DNA of 39,849 nucleotides, taken from the NCBI GenBank assembly GCA_009193035.1, contig SWDT01000565.1, positions 1 to 39,849 on the forward strand, in the 5' to 3' direction. The notes under the pieces are model-generated. The model ran no database searches and was not told where the DNA came from. It saw nothing but the letters and a program-made list of their open reading frames with translations. Of the stretch, positions 1 through 12,000 are shown in pieces. Each line of letters starts with the position of its first letter. The stretch's first letter is position 1. Source of the DNA: Halicephalobus mephisto. Its lineage: Eukaryota; Nematoda; Chromadorea; Rhabditida; Panagrolaimidae. The translations under genes and the position numbers were made by a program.

Positions 1-2632
1 TATTAATTCTAGAAATTTTTAGAACTTTTCAAAAAAGTTTTAAAATATTAAAAATTAAATTTTTCCACGAACGGTCTCGACACGAAATTTTGAAAATTTT
101 TTCAAAAAACTAAATTAGTTCTGCTAATTTTTTGTAAAGTATTTTCAGGAATTTTCACACGAATTTCGTAATCAACTTTTAGATTATATTTTAGAAAAGA
201 TCTTGAAAACTTCTACATTAGGATACACATAGGGTACATAACCCCCTGTCTGTTTCTCTGGGACTAATTGGTATGTGTCAAATTATGCATAAAAAATTGA
301 ACAATTTTAAAAAGATGAATTAATTTTCTAAGAAAAAAGATGAGTCATTTTTTATTTTTACTGCAAAAATCACGATAAAAATCAGAGTGCAACACGCAGG
401 ACGGATTTCTGTGGGAAAATTATTTTCATTTATGCAGTTGATGTTTTGTTTGTTTCACTGGCTTATTTACGGAACAAAAAGCTTTCCGTTTTACCTGCTG
501 GGTGTCAAAACAGGAATCCAAAGCTTCAAATACAAGCAGAAAGTGAGCAATAACATGAGATAAAGTTTATTCAGGAAGTCACAGTAAAGAAAAAACACTT
601 AATGAAATAGTCGATGAAGTTTCTTCATAGAATAATCGATTGAAATTAGCGAGGAAGATACTTGATGTAGTAATCTATGCCTTCTTGATGAAATTATTTA
701 CAAAAGTAGTCCAATGAAATCATTATGGAATGGTTGATGAAATGGTCGCTTAACTAATTCGCGAAATAGCTAATAAAGACGTAACAATATTATCAAATAA
801 AGTGCTGTTGATGATCAACATGAGACGCTCCCAATGTCGCTTATGAATGTGATTCAATGAATCTAATAGAAAGTCGTTGCGTGATGGACTTATGAAGTGG
901 CCGAACAAAATCATAGTCACTCAAGGCCAACGCCAATAATAGCTTGATGGCAATTAGATCACGATGAAATCGTGTTCGACACAAAAATTCATCTATATAA
1001 ACTCTGCGTTGACAGTCGAAAAATATATATCAAAAGTTAGCTGATTAAATACATCTTGACCGAATATGAAGAGTAAATCATTTGTTATCTATTTCTGAAA
1101 TTTTCTCTTTTGACAAGATTATCTTCTCTTCGGATTTCAAAAAATAGTAGTGTCGACTTGTGACTATCTCTGACAGTATAATTCAGATATTGCGCATGAC
1201 CTATATTTGTTTTAACACCACCTTTGATCATTACTAAAGCTTTTCTTTATATGTATTGCTGGATTTGATATTTTACCACTACAAATGCAGTTTTTTCTGA
1301 AAAGCACTCTTCGCAATGAGTGAAAAAATAAATTCGAGACTGGGGAAAGCTTATTTACTGGATTACCATTCGATGGTAAAAAATTTCATAATGTATTAAA
1401 ATAAGCTTCTTTTATGAAAGTTTGTGTTGTGTACACGAATATGACATTTTTCTAGCAACACCGAACAAAATTGACTCGAGACTTTATGAGGAGATAAACA
1501 ATAATATATATGAAAGAAGTTCCCCCAATGAAGAATTTTCCCCTTGCGTCGATCCGAACGAAGTGGTTTTTGTATTGCTGTTAAGCTTACCCTGCATGTG
1601 TTGTGATTGCAGGAGAGATTAGTACTCGTTAATCAGTTTAACGAGTTAAAAAATAATTCCACATAATTTCTAAGCTTACTGATTCGTGCATAACAAAAGC
1701 TTGTAGTACGCATGCTCCTAAGGTTAGAATGAAATTTCATCTATTAAACTTAACCTACAAAAATCATATATATACTATGTAGATCAAGATTAAATACTTC
1801 TGTAGCGGAGACGATTGAGATTCAACTAGAATTTCATAAATATATATATTATGAAAAACTGGTACATGTGGATCGAGTTAGCCACCCCTATCTTAATGAG
1901 TAAGTTCATCTGACAAAAACGTTATGCGTCAGACATGAAGGAGAAGGATGACGCCTTGAGCCGCCAAATCGGTGAGACTTTCCTTATGAATAGTTGCAGG
2001 TTGGTTAGAGAAGAATGTTTGATGAGCGAAGGATTTGCGCATAAATATTTACCTAGAATGGGATTTATAAATATTATCATATATAATGATCCTCTCATGA
2101 AAACAGCTAATGAAAAAACCCAGATATAGCGGTGTGAGGTTTGTGTTGAATTTCCGTCCTTCTATCTGGATTTCAAAGCCTCACGACACATTCAACAGTC
2201 GAAGCGACTTTTTGAACCGTAAGATTATTCAATTTATCACAATAAGTCTTTAGAAATTAAATTCTGATTTGATTTTTTAAATTTTCACATATATCATCTA
2301 AAATGTTTCGTTATTATATTATATAATACCCAGGTAATCTACAGTATCGTGATGTTCTCCAGAAAAAGTCATTCCAGCAGTTTATTCCGTTGTAGATATA
2401 TCCAGTAGCTCACACTGTATGTCCATAACGTCAACTGAGAGCTACTCGCCCAAGATCTAATACATGAGTAAAATCGCGTCAGCATATTTATCACCCTTTC
2501 TTCCTCCGTGTCTGGCAACCGTGTCGCAACTCCCAACTGCGGTGTTGTGGCCGTTGTCGTTCTGAGAGTCCACGGATGGAGATAAATAGAGTGTAATCTA
2601 GGTCAGATACAGTGGAGAACTTGAAGTGCATA
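1..2632. other. AT-rich region without a supported gene
   Basis: I see no convincing coding exon in this 2.6 kb. Open frames are short and lack plausible splice context. Two small structures stand out. One is an inverted repeat with arms AAGCTTATTT at 1347-1356 and AAATAAGCTT at 1399-1408, enclosing the palindrome ACCAT-TCG-ATGGT at 1365-1377. The other is an imperfect hairpin at 2133-2190. The block at about 540-1000 is less AT-rich and full of GATGAA-like words, but it has no reading frame I trust. Confidence 0.5.
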
Positions 2633-3408
2633 CTAAACCCGGTGATAACAACCAGGCTCCAAAACACATTCCCCCAAAACTCTGAACAAATCCTCATCAA
2701 GACCTGGGGCGAGTTAGCTCTCGAACTTGAACGTAATCGAGTTCCATGTATTGGAACTGAATCTAAAAATTAAAATCGAATAAAATAAAAAATGTTGAAA
2801 AATATAAAAATATAAAATTTTTTTCTTCATTGAAAAACTGAAAATTACAGTATATTGGACCAAGATTGTAAAAATACGTAGAAAATCGTAGAATTTTTCA
2901 GTTTTGAGAAGCTTCTAGAATAATATCAACATTAAACTTCACAATTTCCGATTCTTATCTGAGAAATTTTCGAATTCGTGTTGAGACCATTTTTTTTGAA
3001 TTTCTTCATCGATAATATTGTTCTTCATATTATAATTTTAGAACTTTTCCGAAACACTAAAATATTTAATTTTACAATTTTCCTGTCCCAACTGGAAAAC
3101 TGTCAAAATCCGTATTAAAATATTTTTTTAAATTTTTACAAAATATTTTTATTTTTTATATTTTTTTTAATTTTTACAAAATATTTTATTTTATATTTTT
3201 TCGACATCTTACCAAGATTTGGACTCGCTCGGAGATTACTGTATCTGTCGTAGGATCTCGGGGCAAATTTCTCGGCCCATTTAGCGTTCCATAATCTCAT
3301 AGGATCGCAGATGACGAAATTTACCAACGAAATTGAATAAAAATAAAAACTTCCATAGATCCAAATCCAAAAAAGTGAAAACTGACCTGGATCTGTTTCT
3401 ATTTTCAT
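2633..3408 (-). CDS. Candidate two-exon small protein, unrecognised (weak)
   Basis: On the minus strand a fairly protein-like exon runs from an ATG at 3408 to a donor TTG|GTAAGA at 3213. It encodes a hydrophobic stretch followed by the polar segment CDPMRLWNAKWAEKFAPRSY. The exon ends in phase 1. An acceptor CCCCAG after base 2704 restores phase and gives a short tail containing LDEDLFRVLGECVLEPGCYH, with a stop at 2633-2635. A second in-phase acceptor (TTTTTAG, exon from 2762) gives a different tail ending near 2491. The hydrophobic N-terminal part could be a signal sequence or membrane segment, or partly intron, since GTCAGT occurs right after codon 7. I recognise no family. The call rests only on composition and splice phase. 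Confidence 0.22.
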
Positions 3409-3960
3409 CTTTTATTCCATTTTTCTGTTTTTATTGAAGATAAAATTTCGGAAAAATTAAAAAATTTTGAAAATTTACAGAAACTTTTGAAAATTGGAGT
3501 ATTCTGGAGTTTTGTGGAAATTTTTAAGATTTTCAAAATTCAGTGGAAATTCTGAAATTTTTTAAAATTCCATTCAAACTTCTGAAGCTTTTCAGAATCC
3601 AAAAATAACTTCTAAAAACTCTCCAGAATCCAGTAGAATCTTTTTAAATCCTCTAAAATTCCATTCAAGTTTCTGAATCTCTCCAGAATCTCAGAAAAAA
3701 AATATTCCAAAATTTAATAAACAAAAAAAAATAATTTTCGTGTTGAGATAATTTCGCAAAAATAACTTTTCAAAAGTATAATTTTGGATTTTTATCAAAA
3801 TTTAAACCACGAAATTCAAAAGTAAACAAATAACCAGGATAATTACGTAACTGATTTTCAAAACTGCGAAAAGGATTAATCTCGATCGGAAAAGGAAAAT
3901 CGGGACTCAAGTATCATCAATACTTTTCAATTTTTAAAAACCTCAAGGCAATTTTCGTCA
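3409..3960. other. AT-rich spacer upstream of the Kunitz locus
   Basis: No gene is seen. The stretch at 3480-3720 is degenerate sequence alternating TTCTGAA, TTCTAGAA and CCAGAATC words, a spacer family that recurs through the window. A copy of the dispersed motif CGTGTTGAGA lies at 3739-3748. Confidence 0.5.
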
Positions 3961-5791
3961 ATGAAGATTTTTATTTTTATTTTATTGTTTTTATTTGAAG
4001 AAAATGGAATTTGTCAATTGTTGAACATCGAGGACACCGTCAGACTCGTCATTAAGCAGCAGCAAAAGTTCGGAAATGGAATCAGAAGGGAATTTCAGAA
4101 GGAGAAAAAAATCGACCTTTTTGTTCCAATGGTGAGTCTTCTGAATTTAAATTTAGGATTTAAAAACCAGTGTTACATATTATCAAAATTAACAGTCAAA
4201 GTTGGTATTCAGAGTTTGAGGTCAAAGTTGACAGTCAAAGTTTGAGGTCAAAGTTCGAATTCAAAGTTAGCAGTCAGAGTTTGAAGTTGAACTTTGAAGT
4301 CAAAATTAACAGTCAGTTAGAGGTCAAAGTTGGCAGTCAGAGTTCGACATTAAAGTTCACAGTCAGAAATTGAGATCGAAGTTGATAGCCAAAGTTTAAG
4401 ATCGAAATTTGGATTTTTCGTTCTAAGACACGATTTCCAGATCATGTTGTGACTCGAAAAATTCAGATATCAAGTTTTATCAGTTTAAATAAAATACGTT
4501 TTTGAAATAGAAAGAAATTTATAAATGTTGTCTAGCGCAAACAGTTCAAATCTAGACTCTTAACTCTGACCGTAAACTTTGGTAATATGGAACACAAGAT
4601 ACTGTAAAATTTTTAGAGTTTATAAAATCCAAAGAAAAATTCTGAAGTCTTTTAGATCTTTTTAAGGACTTCTGAAGCTTTCCAAACTTATATGAAGATG
4701 TTCAAAAATCTTCTGGAATTTTTTGAAGATTTCTAAAGTTCTTCAGATCGTTGCTGAAGATATATGAAATCTTATATTTTGTATAGAGACGTTTGAAAAT
4801 CCTTTAAAATCATTTAGGAATTTCCGTAATCTTTAAAAATTTAATAAAAAATTTCTGAAATCTTCTGGATTTACATGGAGGATATTCGAAATCTTTCAAA
4901 AGTTCCCGGAGCCTTCTAAAATCTCTTGAGGACTTCTGAAAACTTCTGGATTTTTGTTGAAGATCTATGAAGCTTTCTACATTCATATGGGCATGTTCAA
5001 AAATGTTCTGAAAGTTTTTAGGATCTTATAGAATCTCCTGCAGAATTCTACATTTTTGTTGAAGATTTATGAAATCCTCTACATTTCCATAAAACTTAGA
5101 ATTCAGCAACTTTCGAAGTATTCCAATTCTCACCGAAGCTTATAAAACATCCGTTAAATTTTTGTTGAAACTATTTCGTAATAATTTAATTTTTGATTTT
5201 TTATGTTACTTTCGAAATTTTTAAAATTATTTCATAAAAAAATTAATTACTTTTTTAGAATATTATAAAGTTTTTGAAGAATTTCATTATTTTTCAAATT
5301 ATTTCGCAATAATTTAGTTTTTATATATTAAAGTTTTTAATTTTCTCAACTATTTCGTAATAATTTAGTTTTATTATATTGAACTTTATAATTTTCCACC
5401 TATTTCGTAATAATTTTATTTTTTATATATTAAAGTTTTTAGTTTTCTCAACTATTTTGTAATAATTTAGTTTTATTATATTGAAATTTAAAATTTTTCA
5501 ACTATTTCGTAATAATTTAGTTTTTATATATTAAAGTTTTTAATTTTCTCAACTATTTCGTAATAATTTAGTTTTATTATATTGAAATTTAAAATTTTCC
5601 ACCTATTTCGTAATCATTTTAGTTTTTTCTATTTTTTGCTATTGTAAGTTTTCAGAATGATTACACATCGTCGGAGTTATTGAATTTGGCTAATATTTAC
5701 CATGTCATCGTGATTCCCCCAGATGTGTCTTCTTCAGAATCCCCGGAGGAATCGGATCACCGATTTCTCGTGACGAAGACCAGTCAGATTC
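3961..5791 (+). CDS. Alternative 5' exons with signal peptide for the Kunitz gene, or a separate small secreted protein
   Basis: Exon 3961-4131 encodes 57 residues starting with a signal peptide (MKIFIFILLFLFEENGICQ, cleavage likely after the final Cys-Gln) and ends ATG|GTGAGT in phase 0. Exon 2 begins at 5656 after TTTTCAG and encodes an acidic Ser/Glu-rich stretch (PPDVSSSESPEESDHRF). It ends at 5791 in a strong donor, C|GTAAGT, in phase 1. That phase matches the acceptor at 6615 of the Kunitz gene and joins in frame to its first lustrin module, skipping the exon at 6037. I therefore favour an upstream promoter of the Kunitz gene. If the donor is not used, the frame reads on to a stop at 5896-5898, making a 137-residue protein with a basic Cys-containing tail. 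RNA data would be needed to choose. Confidence 0.5.
4185..4405. repeat. Short tandem array with AAAGTTGA / AGGTCAAAGTT units
   Basis: Within the intron 4132-5655, about ten degenerate units of 18-25 bases repeat words such as AGGTCAAAGTT, CAGTCAAAGTT and AAAGTTGACAGTC. Several contain AGGTCA, the half-site of nuclear receptors. A related array lies in another intron of the same gene at 11270-11400. It is seen directly by eye; any regulatory role is inference. Confidence 0.6.
5165..5640. repeat. Tandem repeat, about 51-bp unit, roughly 7 copies
   Basis: The core ACTATTTCGTAATAATTTAG recurs near 5169, 5306, 5349, 5400, 5451, 5500, 5551 and 5601. The copies are separated by AT-rich text alternating TTTTATTATATTGAAATTT and TTTATATATTAAAGTTTTT, so a two-step higher-order unit of about 100 bases is likely. 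The array sits just upstream of the exon at 5656, inside the large first intron of the upstream transcript. Confidence 0.7.
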
Positions 5792-6036
5792 GTAAGTGCT
5801 TTTGTTTTCGAGAGTTCCTTCCGCCTGTCAGATTGACGTTGCCGAATCGGCTTCGGAGTTGTCAAACCAGTCTTGACCGTTACGAGTTTTGGCTTTGACA
5901 GTTTTAACGTTTCTCGAGTAGCCGCTAATCCTCCGAGACTAAAAAGTGGGAAATAGGCCGGAACCAATTTGAAACTCTCCGGTCAAGTGCTTTATCGAAA
6001 ATTAGATTACTTTTACTTTTTTGATCAGAATCTTAA
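5792..6036 (+). promoter_or_regulatory. GC-rich block and trans-splice-like acceptor before the internal start of the Kunitz gene
   Basis: Bases 5792-5990 are much richer in GC than the introns around them and hold no convincing exon, so a proximal promoter is a reasonable reading. Near-repeats of the type TTGACCGTTACGAG and TTTGACAGTTTTAACG occur, and GGTCAAG appears at about 5980. At 6014-6028 a pyrimidine-rich run ends in TTGATCAG, followed 8 bases later by the ATG at 6037. This fits a spliced-leader acceptor for a transcript starting here. Confidence 0.4.
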
Positions 6037-9000
6037 ATGTCGAAATATCGATGGAAATTTTTATTTTTATTTTTGTTTTTTAACTATTCTTATGGAGCTA
6101 AGTTCTACACCGGAAACGTCAGTTCCCCTTCGGCATTGAAGGAGATCTTCATCGACGTCCAGGACGCCGCCAAAGTCTCAAGCACCACCGAGAGGTCGGT
6201 CCTGACGGCGGTTCCTGAATTGCCGAGGCTAAATGACGGATTAAACGAAAGTCTTCCTTTAAAATTAACTCAAAAAATAGGTCAGAAATATAATATTAAA
6301 TTTAAATAATTTAAAAAAAAAATCGATTAACTTTAATTTTCAAAATTAAAAAAAAATTAAAATTAACTCAAAAAATAGGTCAGAAATATAATATTAAATT
6401 TAAATAATTTTTAAAAAAATAAAAAATCGATTAACTTTAATTTTCAAAATTAAAAAAAATTAAAATTAATTTAAAATTAACTAATATTATTTTTAAATGA
6501 TTTTTTAAATTTAATTATTTTAAAAAATTTAAATTTAAAAAATGATTTTTATTATTTTAAAAAATTTAAATTTAAAAAATGATTTTTATTATTTTATTAA
6601 AATTAAAGTTTTAGATTTTTCTTTACTTTGTTCGGAAGGAATCCCGCTTCTTCGAGAGGACGATCAGCCGAAAAAATGTGATCCGAACAGCAAGCGGCCA
6701 GAAGACAAATGTCCCACGAACTTCTGGTGTCATGTCGGGAACTCAATGGAGACACATTTCTGCTGTCCTACTAACAGAAAAAGTTTGATTTTTTTTAAAT
6801 TCAAATTTCGTAAAAAATTTTAAAATTTAAAAAAGTCTACAATGTTCGAAAATTTCTAAAATCTTTGAAAATTCAACAGAATATTCTGAAAATTTTTAAA
6901 TATTTAACAAAATTTTCGATATTTTTTAATTTTTATAGTTTTTTTGATTTTAGTGGAAAATTTGAAAATTATAAAAATTTAGATTCTTCAAAAATTTTAA
7001 AAATCTGGTAAATTCTAAGAATTTTAAATATTTATGAAAAGTTTCAAAAATGTTTGAATAATTTTGAAATTCTAAGTTTTGTTTTTAAATAATTTTGAAA
7101 ATGTTTATTTTTGACTTACAGTATCCCAAGCGGTCTGATTACGGTCATTTTAGTCCCCGATCTTTGTCATCTGCCCCCGAACAGTGGCTTTGGGACGGAC
7201 AAAATCCCCAGATTCTGGTACGATTGGAGAGCCGGGTACTGTAGGGACATGATCTACACCGGTTTCGGAGGGAATCAGAATAACTTCCTCAGCAGAGAAG
7301 ACTGCGAAAAAAAGTGCTCCGGAACTCCTAAGCCTTCGTCCGTCAGCAAGGTTACGGTAGAACAGAAGAACATATATCCGGAGCCTTTGATCACGACCAC
7401 CAAGTCTCCGAAGAAATCGGAATTCCGGAAAACCACAACCCGAGCTCCAGAAACCACGCAGAATCCGAAAATCGAAAAATCTGAAAATCCTTGTAATCTG
7501 CCCCCGGATAAAGGAAGGAAATCCTCCCCCATCCAGAAACCGAGTACCCGATGGTACTTCGATCTGGCTGCAGAGAGATGTATTCAATTTAATTTTTTCG
7601 GAATTTCTGGAAATTTGAACAATTTTGAAAACGAAAAAATTTGTCTCGATGCCTGCGGCGGTGGACCCCATGAATTGAGTTCTTGTCTGTACCCGATGGA
7701 AGTCGGGATGGGGGAGTACTCGATCCCCAGGTACTACTACAACGGCCAGACGAAATCCTGCAGGAAGTTCACCTACAGGGGCGCCGGAGGCAACTTCAAT
7801 CGATTCGCGAGTCGGGCCACCTGTGAATCCGTCTGCATTAAAGGAATCTGTATGTTTAAATTTTAACAATTATCTAGAGTCATCAACAACCAAAATCCCA
7901 AGAATCAAGGCTTATTCGTGGCGGGATCAGTGATTTTCGAAAGTGAATTTCAAACTGGTCTTGAAGCGAATCTTCTTCGATTCATACTGTAACTACGGAC
8001 TTAGTTGTTTTTCTAACAAGTACTAATTGAGTTCAAACAGTAGAACGAGTCAAGTACATTAATTGTGGAAAATTTTTCAAAAATGAAACAGCGGTCCCGT
8101 CACGAACGATGTCAGATTTATTTTTTCACAACGGACTTAATTTTGGTCTTTTTGCACAACCGCTGTTTGAATTTGCAGTTATAAAACGAATCAAATATCG
8201 TTCGTTGTGGGACCGACTTTTTAAAAAATTTACTTTTTATTGTTTTTTTGAAGATTTAACGAACAATGGTCCCGTCACGAATATTGTTTAATTCAATTTT
8301 CCATATTGAACATGATTGTTATTTTAATTTTTTGCAAATAACGATTAATAACGCTTACAACCCTTGTAACCTTTCAGCTTATCATTCTCGAAAACCGTCT
8401 TCAACGATCCCTCCATCGACGACTTCATCGACTTCTCCATCGACAACCGGTTCTCCCAAATTACCCTTGCTGCCCGGAAATCCTTTATCCATGACTCCCG
8501 AGATGATCCAAAGTACCTAATTTCCACAGTAATCCTTGATTAATAATCTCCTTTAGACATTTTTGACTTGAACAAGTTTACTGTAGAACCCGATCCTTTT
8601 GTCGTTCCTGACATGATGAAATTCACAACTACTTCTGCTCCTGAAATATCTTCCATTACTGTAGAACCGTCAGAAATGGAAAAAGTTTCAAATGTTTTCG
8701 AAAAATTGTCAGAAATCAAAGAAGATTACGACGAAGAAACTGTAGATCCCTTTGGTTTATCCACTTCAACAATCCCTAATATTCCTGAATTACCATTGAC
8801 AATACCTTTAATTAATGAAGAATCTGAAGAAGAAATTTCAAATGTTTCAGGGGAAATTCCGACTTTTGGAAGCATCGCTCAGCCTGGATATCTTCAAACA
8901 ACTCCTAGTCCGGACATTTATCCGACTTTAGTCAGCGTAATAGGAAACGAAAGTGAGATTTCATATATCGATTTTCAGTTTAATTAATAACTAATATTAT

Positions 9001-12000
9001 AATTTTTAAAAAAATATTCTTTAAATTTTTGAATTTCTGCTTAAAAACGAAAAAAATTCGATATTTAATTTTTAAATTTTTATAATAATATAGAAATTCT
9101 AAAAATTCCTTTCAGGATAATTTTGTAAAAATTTCTATAATTATTAAAATTCCAAGTTTTTGAATTTTTTATTTTTGTGATATTGTGGTTTCAGAGGACC
9201 TCCAGACTCCGGTCCCTGGAGTTTTCCTGTTTTCGAAACGGCCGGAACCTTTTGGATTCCATTTTGGGAAACACGTGGCTGTGACGACTCCGGCGAATGT
9301 GGTGGATTCTCGGCCTTACAGTGCCATCTACGGGGTCACGACGAAGATGAATCCGGAAAATACTATAAAAACTGCTCTTCAGAATGTCTACGAATTGACG
9401 CAAAATGGAATCATGAATCCAGGATCCAATCAGCAAAGTTCGTTTCCGATTTCGCCTTGTATGTTCCCCAGTGCCGGAGGGACCTACGTCAAGAGTTGTC
9501 GGCCGGAATCGGCTTTGCCTATTCCTGGATTCTGGAGCCAGAACTGTCCCATCGGACTCTTCTGTCAAGTCGGCGAGAGTCTTCAACAAAGCATCTGCTG
9601 CCCCAGGCTAGGCGGAAGTCCGTGTCTCCAGAAGAAAACCAGCGGTGTCGGGACTTCGAACTTGAAACGATGGTTCTATGATTCTGAAACCCAACAATGC
9701 AAAGGATTCATTTTCAACGGATTTCAGGTGGGTCACCACATGTGGAAATTAATTAATTAATATTATATTTAAAAAAATAGTTCTTTCAAATTTTTAAATT
9801 TTCCGCGTAAAAGTGAAATTTTTAGAAAAAATGACAAATCTGACAATTCCAAAATCGGCTCAAACTTTTTTATTTTGTTAAATTCTAAAATTTTTTATTT
9901 TTTGGAATTTTTGAATTTCCCGCGTAAAAGGGAAATTTTTAAAGAAACGACAAATCTGGCAACTCGCTTCGAAATCGACTCGCGTTTTCATCGTTCTTTT
10001 TTTGCAATCCTAAAATTCCTTAATTCCAGCTTTTTCTAAAATTAGTTTCTTAATTTTCTTAATTTTTAATTTTCCTATTCATATGATACTTCTGAAGATT
10101 CGTGTTGAGATACTTTCGGGAAAATTTTTATTTTTTACAATAATATGGAAATTTTTACAATAATATGAAAATTTTAGAAATTTTTACAATAATATGAAAA
10201 TTTTAAAGGTTCAAAATAACTTTGTGAAATTCAAAGTTTCTTATAATGGTAGAGAAATTGTAAAAATCCTTGTCGACAGAATTTTTAATTTTTATATCAG
10301 TGTGGAAATTTTTCTCAAAACAAGTTTCTAATTTTTAAATTTTTTATGTGATTTTAATTTTAGGGAAATGAGAACAATTTTCTGACTTTTGAATCCTGTC
10401 GTCAGGAGTGCTCGGCTCTGAACTTCTGTCCCTTCGGCTCGCCCTACGGCTTCGAGAGCGTCGACGGGTCCCGGAAGTGCAGCACGACCCGGCCTTCTTG
10501 TCCTCCTCATTATTACTGTCAAATTGCGGAATCTTCACAGGATACTGTCTGTTGTCCTCTCTTCAATGGAACTTCTGAAGGTATTGAAAATAACACTAAT
10601 GACACCAATATCCACGGATCTCCGCTTGTCGGACATCAGATGGGACACTCGAGGAGGGTCTCTCCTTGCAACTTGCCCATCACCCCGGGCACCGGCAGAC
10701 TCATACTCCACAGATGGGCCTATTCTCAGACGAGAAAGGCCTGTGTGAACTTCTTGTACTCTGGATCCGGGGGTTCTGCGAATAACTTCTTGACAAAGTT
10801 GGACTGCATGAAAGTTTGTGAAAATACGGTAAATCCCTGCGGGACCGGAACCGCCCTCGACATAACCCAGCTCCGGAAGTGCAATTCCCAGACTGATTGT
10901 CCATCAGAAACCTACTGTCATTTCGGAGGAACTCCCGAAACGAATGTTTGTTGTCCATCGAATGCCGTTAGTCCTTGTCTTCTGTCCTTGGATCCCGGTC
11001 GAGGGTCTTCAATCCTTCATCGGTACTACTTCGATGTTTCCACCTCCACTTGTAAAGGATTTACATACCTCGGAATCGGAGGAAATGAGAACAACTTCAG
11101 AACTATCCAAGAATGCAGATTAGCTTGTCCGGGTAAGTTTGCTGTTTTCAGTAGACTTCTGGAGAATCTTCCAGAATCTGCAAAAAAATTTTTAAATTTC
11201 TGAAAATCTGGGAATTTTTTGAATCTTGTGAAAACTTCTAAAGCCTCTGAAAATCTGCAAATCGTATTACCAAAGTTGATGGTCAAAGTTCGACATCAAA
11301 GTTGAGCATCAAAGTTGACTATTAAAGTTCAACATTGAAATTGATCATTAAAGTTTGACAATCAACTTTGACAATTAACTTTGACGATCAACTTTAGTGG
11401 TGCAAAACCCGGAATTTTTGAACTTTTTAAAAGGTTTTGGAAATTTCTGTCGAGATTGTTTTTTAATTATCTATTTTTAATTTTAATTTTTCCAGAGTAT
11501 GAGAACCCCTGTCCGAAGGGCATACCCTCGACGAACCCTGTCGATGGAAGTGTTAATTTCTGCACGGCCACGAATCCGACTTGTCCGAAGAATTACTTCT
11601 GTCATATTGGGGCCTCTCGGCAGACTACCGTATGCTGTCCGAGAGTGACTTCGGATGTCTGCACAGCCGGGGTTATTATGGGTCTGGGATCGGCGAAACT
11701 TCCGAGGTTTTACTACAACTCAAAAATGAGGACTTGTGAACAATTTTTTTACTCTGGTAAAGGTGGAAACGAAAATAATTTCATCAACAAAATTGCTTGT
11801 GAAATTGCTTGTCCTGTTCTGGATAATCCTTGTTCATCCGGTTTTCCTGCTTTAGATGCTTACGGTGAACCAATTTTATGTTCCACAGCCGAACCCGATA
11901 TTTGTCCCTCAGGGTACTGGTGTCACATAGGCGGAACTCAATCCACTACGCTCTGCTGTCCCGGCTCCAGAAGCGCCGCTTGCAGACTTCCGATGAGTCG

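Noticed and set aside
1422..1622. 66-codon plus-strand open frame with several Cys
   Set aside because: No splice or promoter context and AT-rich composition; likely chance.
1851..2129. Possible two-exon gene: MKNWYMWIELATPILM, donor GTAAGT at 1900, exon 1933-2129
   Set aside because: The phase works, but the intron would be only 33 bases and the second exon has no recognisable features; too little to call.
7150..7869. Long minus-strand open frame opposite the first Kunitz exon
   Set aside because: Antisense shadow of a GC-rich Cys-rich exon; the plus strand explains the sequence fully.
9191..9589. Minus-strand open frame of 132 codons
   Set aside because: Shadow of Kunitz-gene exon 6.
10580..10640. 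GTATTG...CAG inside Kunitz-gene exon 7 as a possible intron
   Set aside because: Removing it breaks the frame into the next Kunitz domain, whereas reading through keeps it open.
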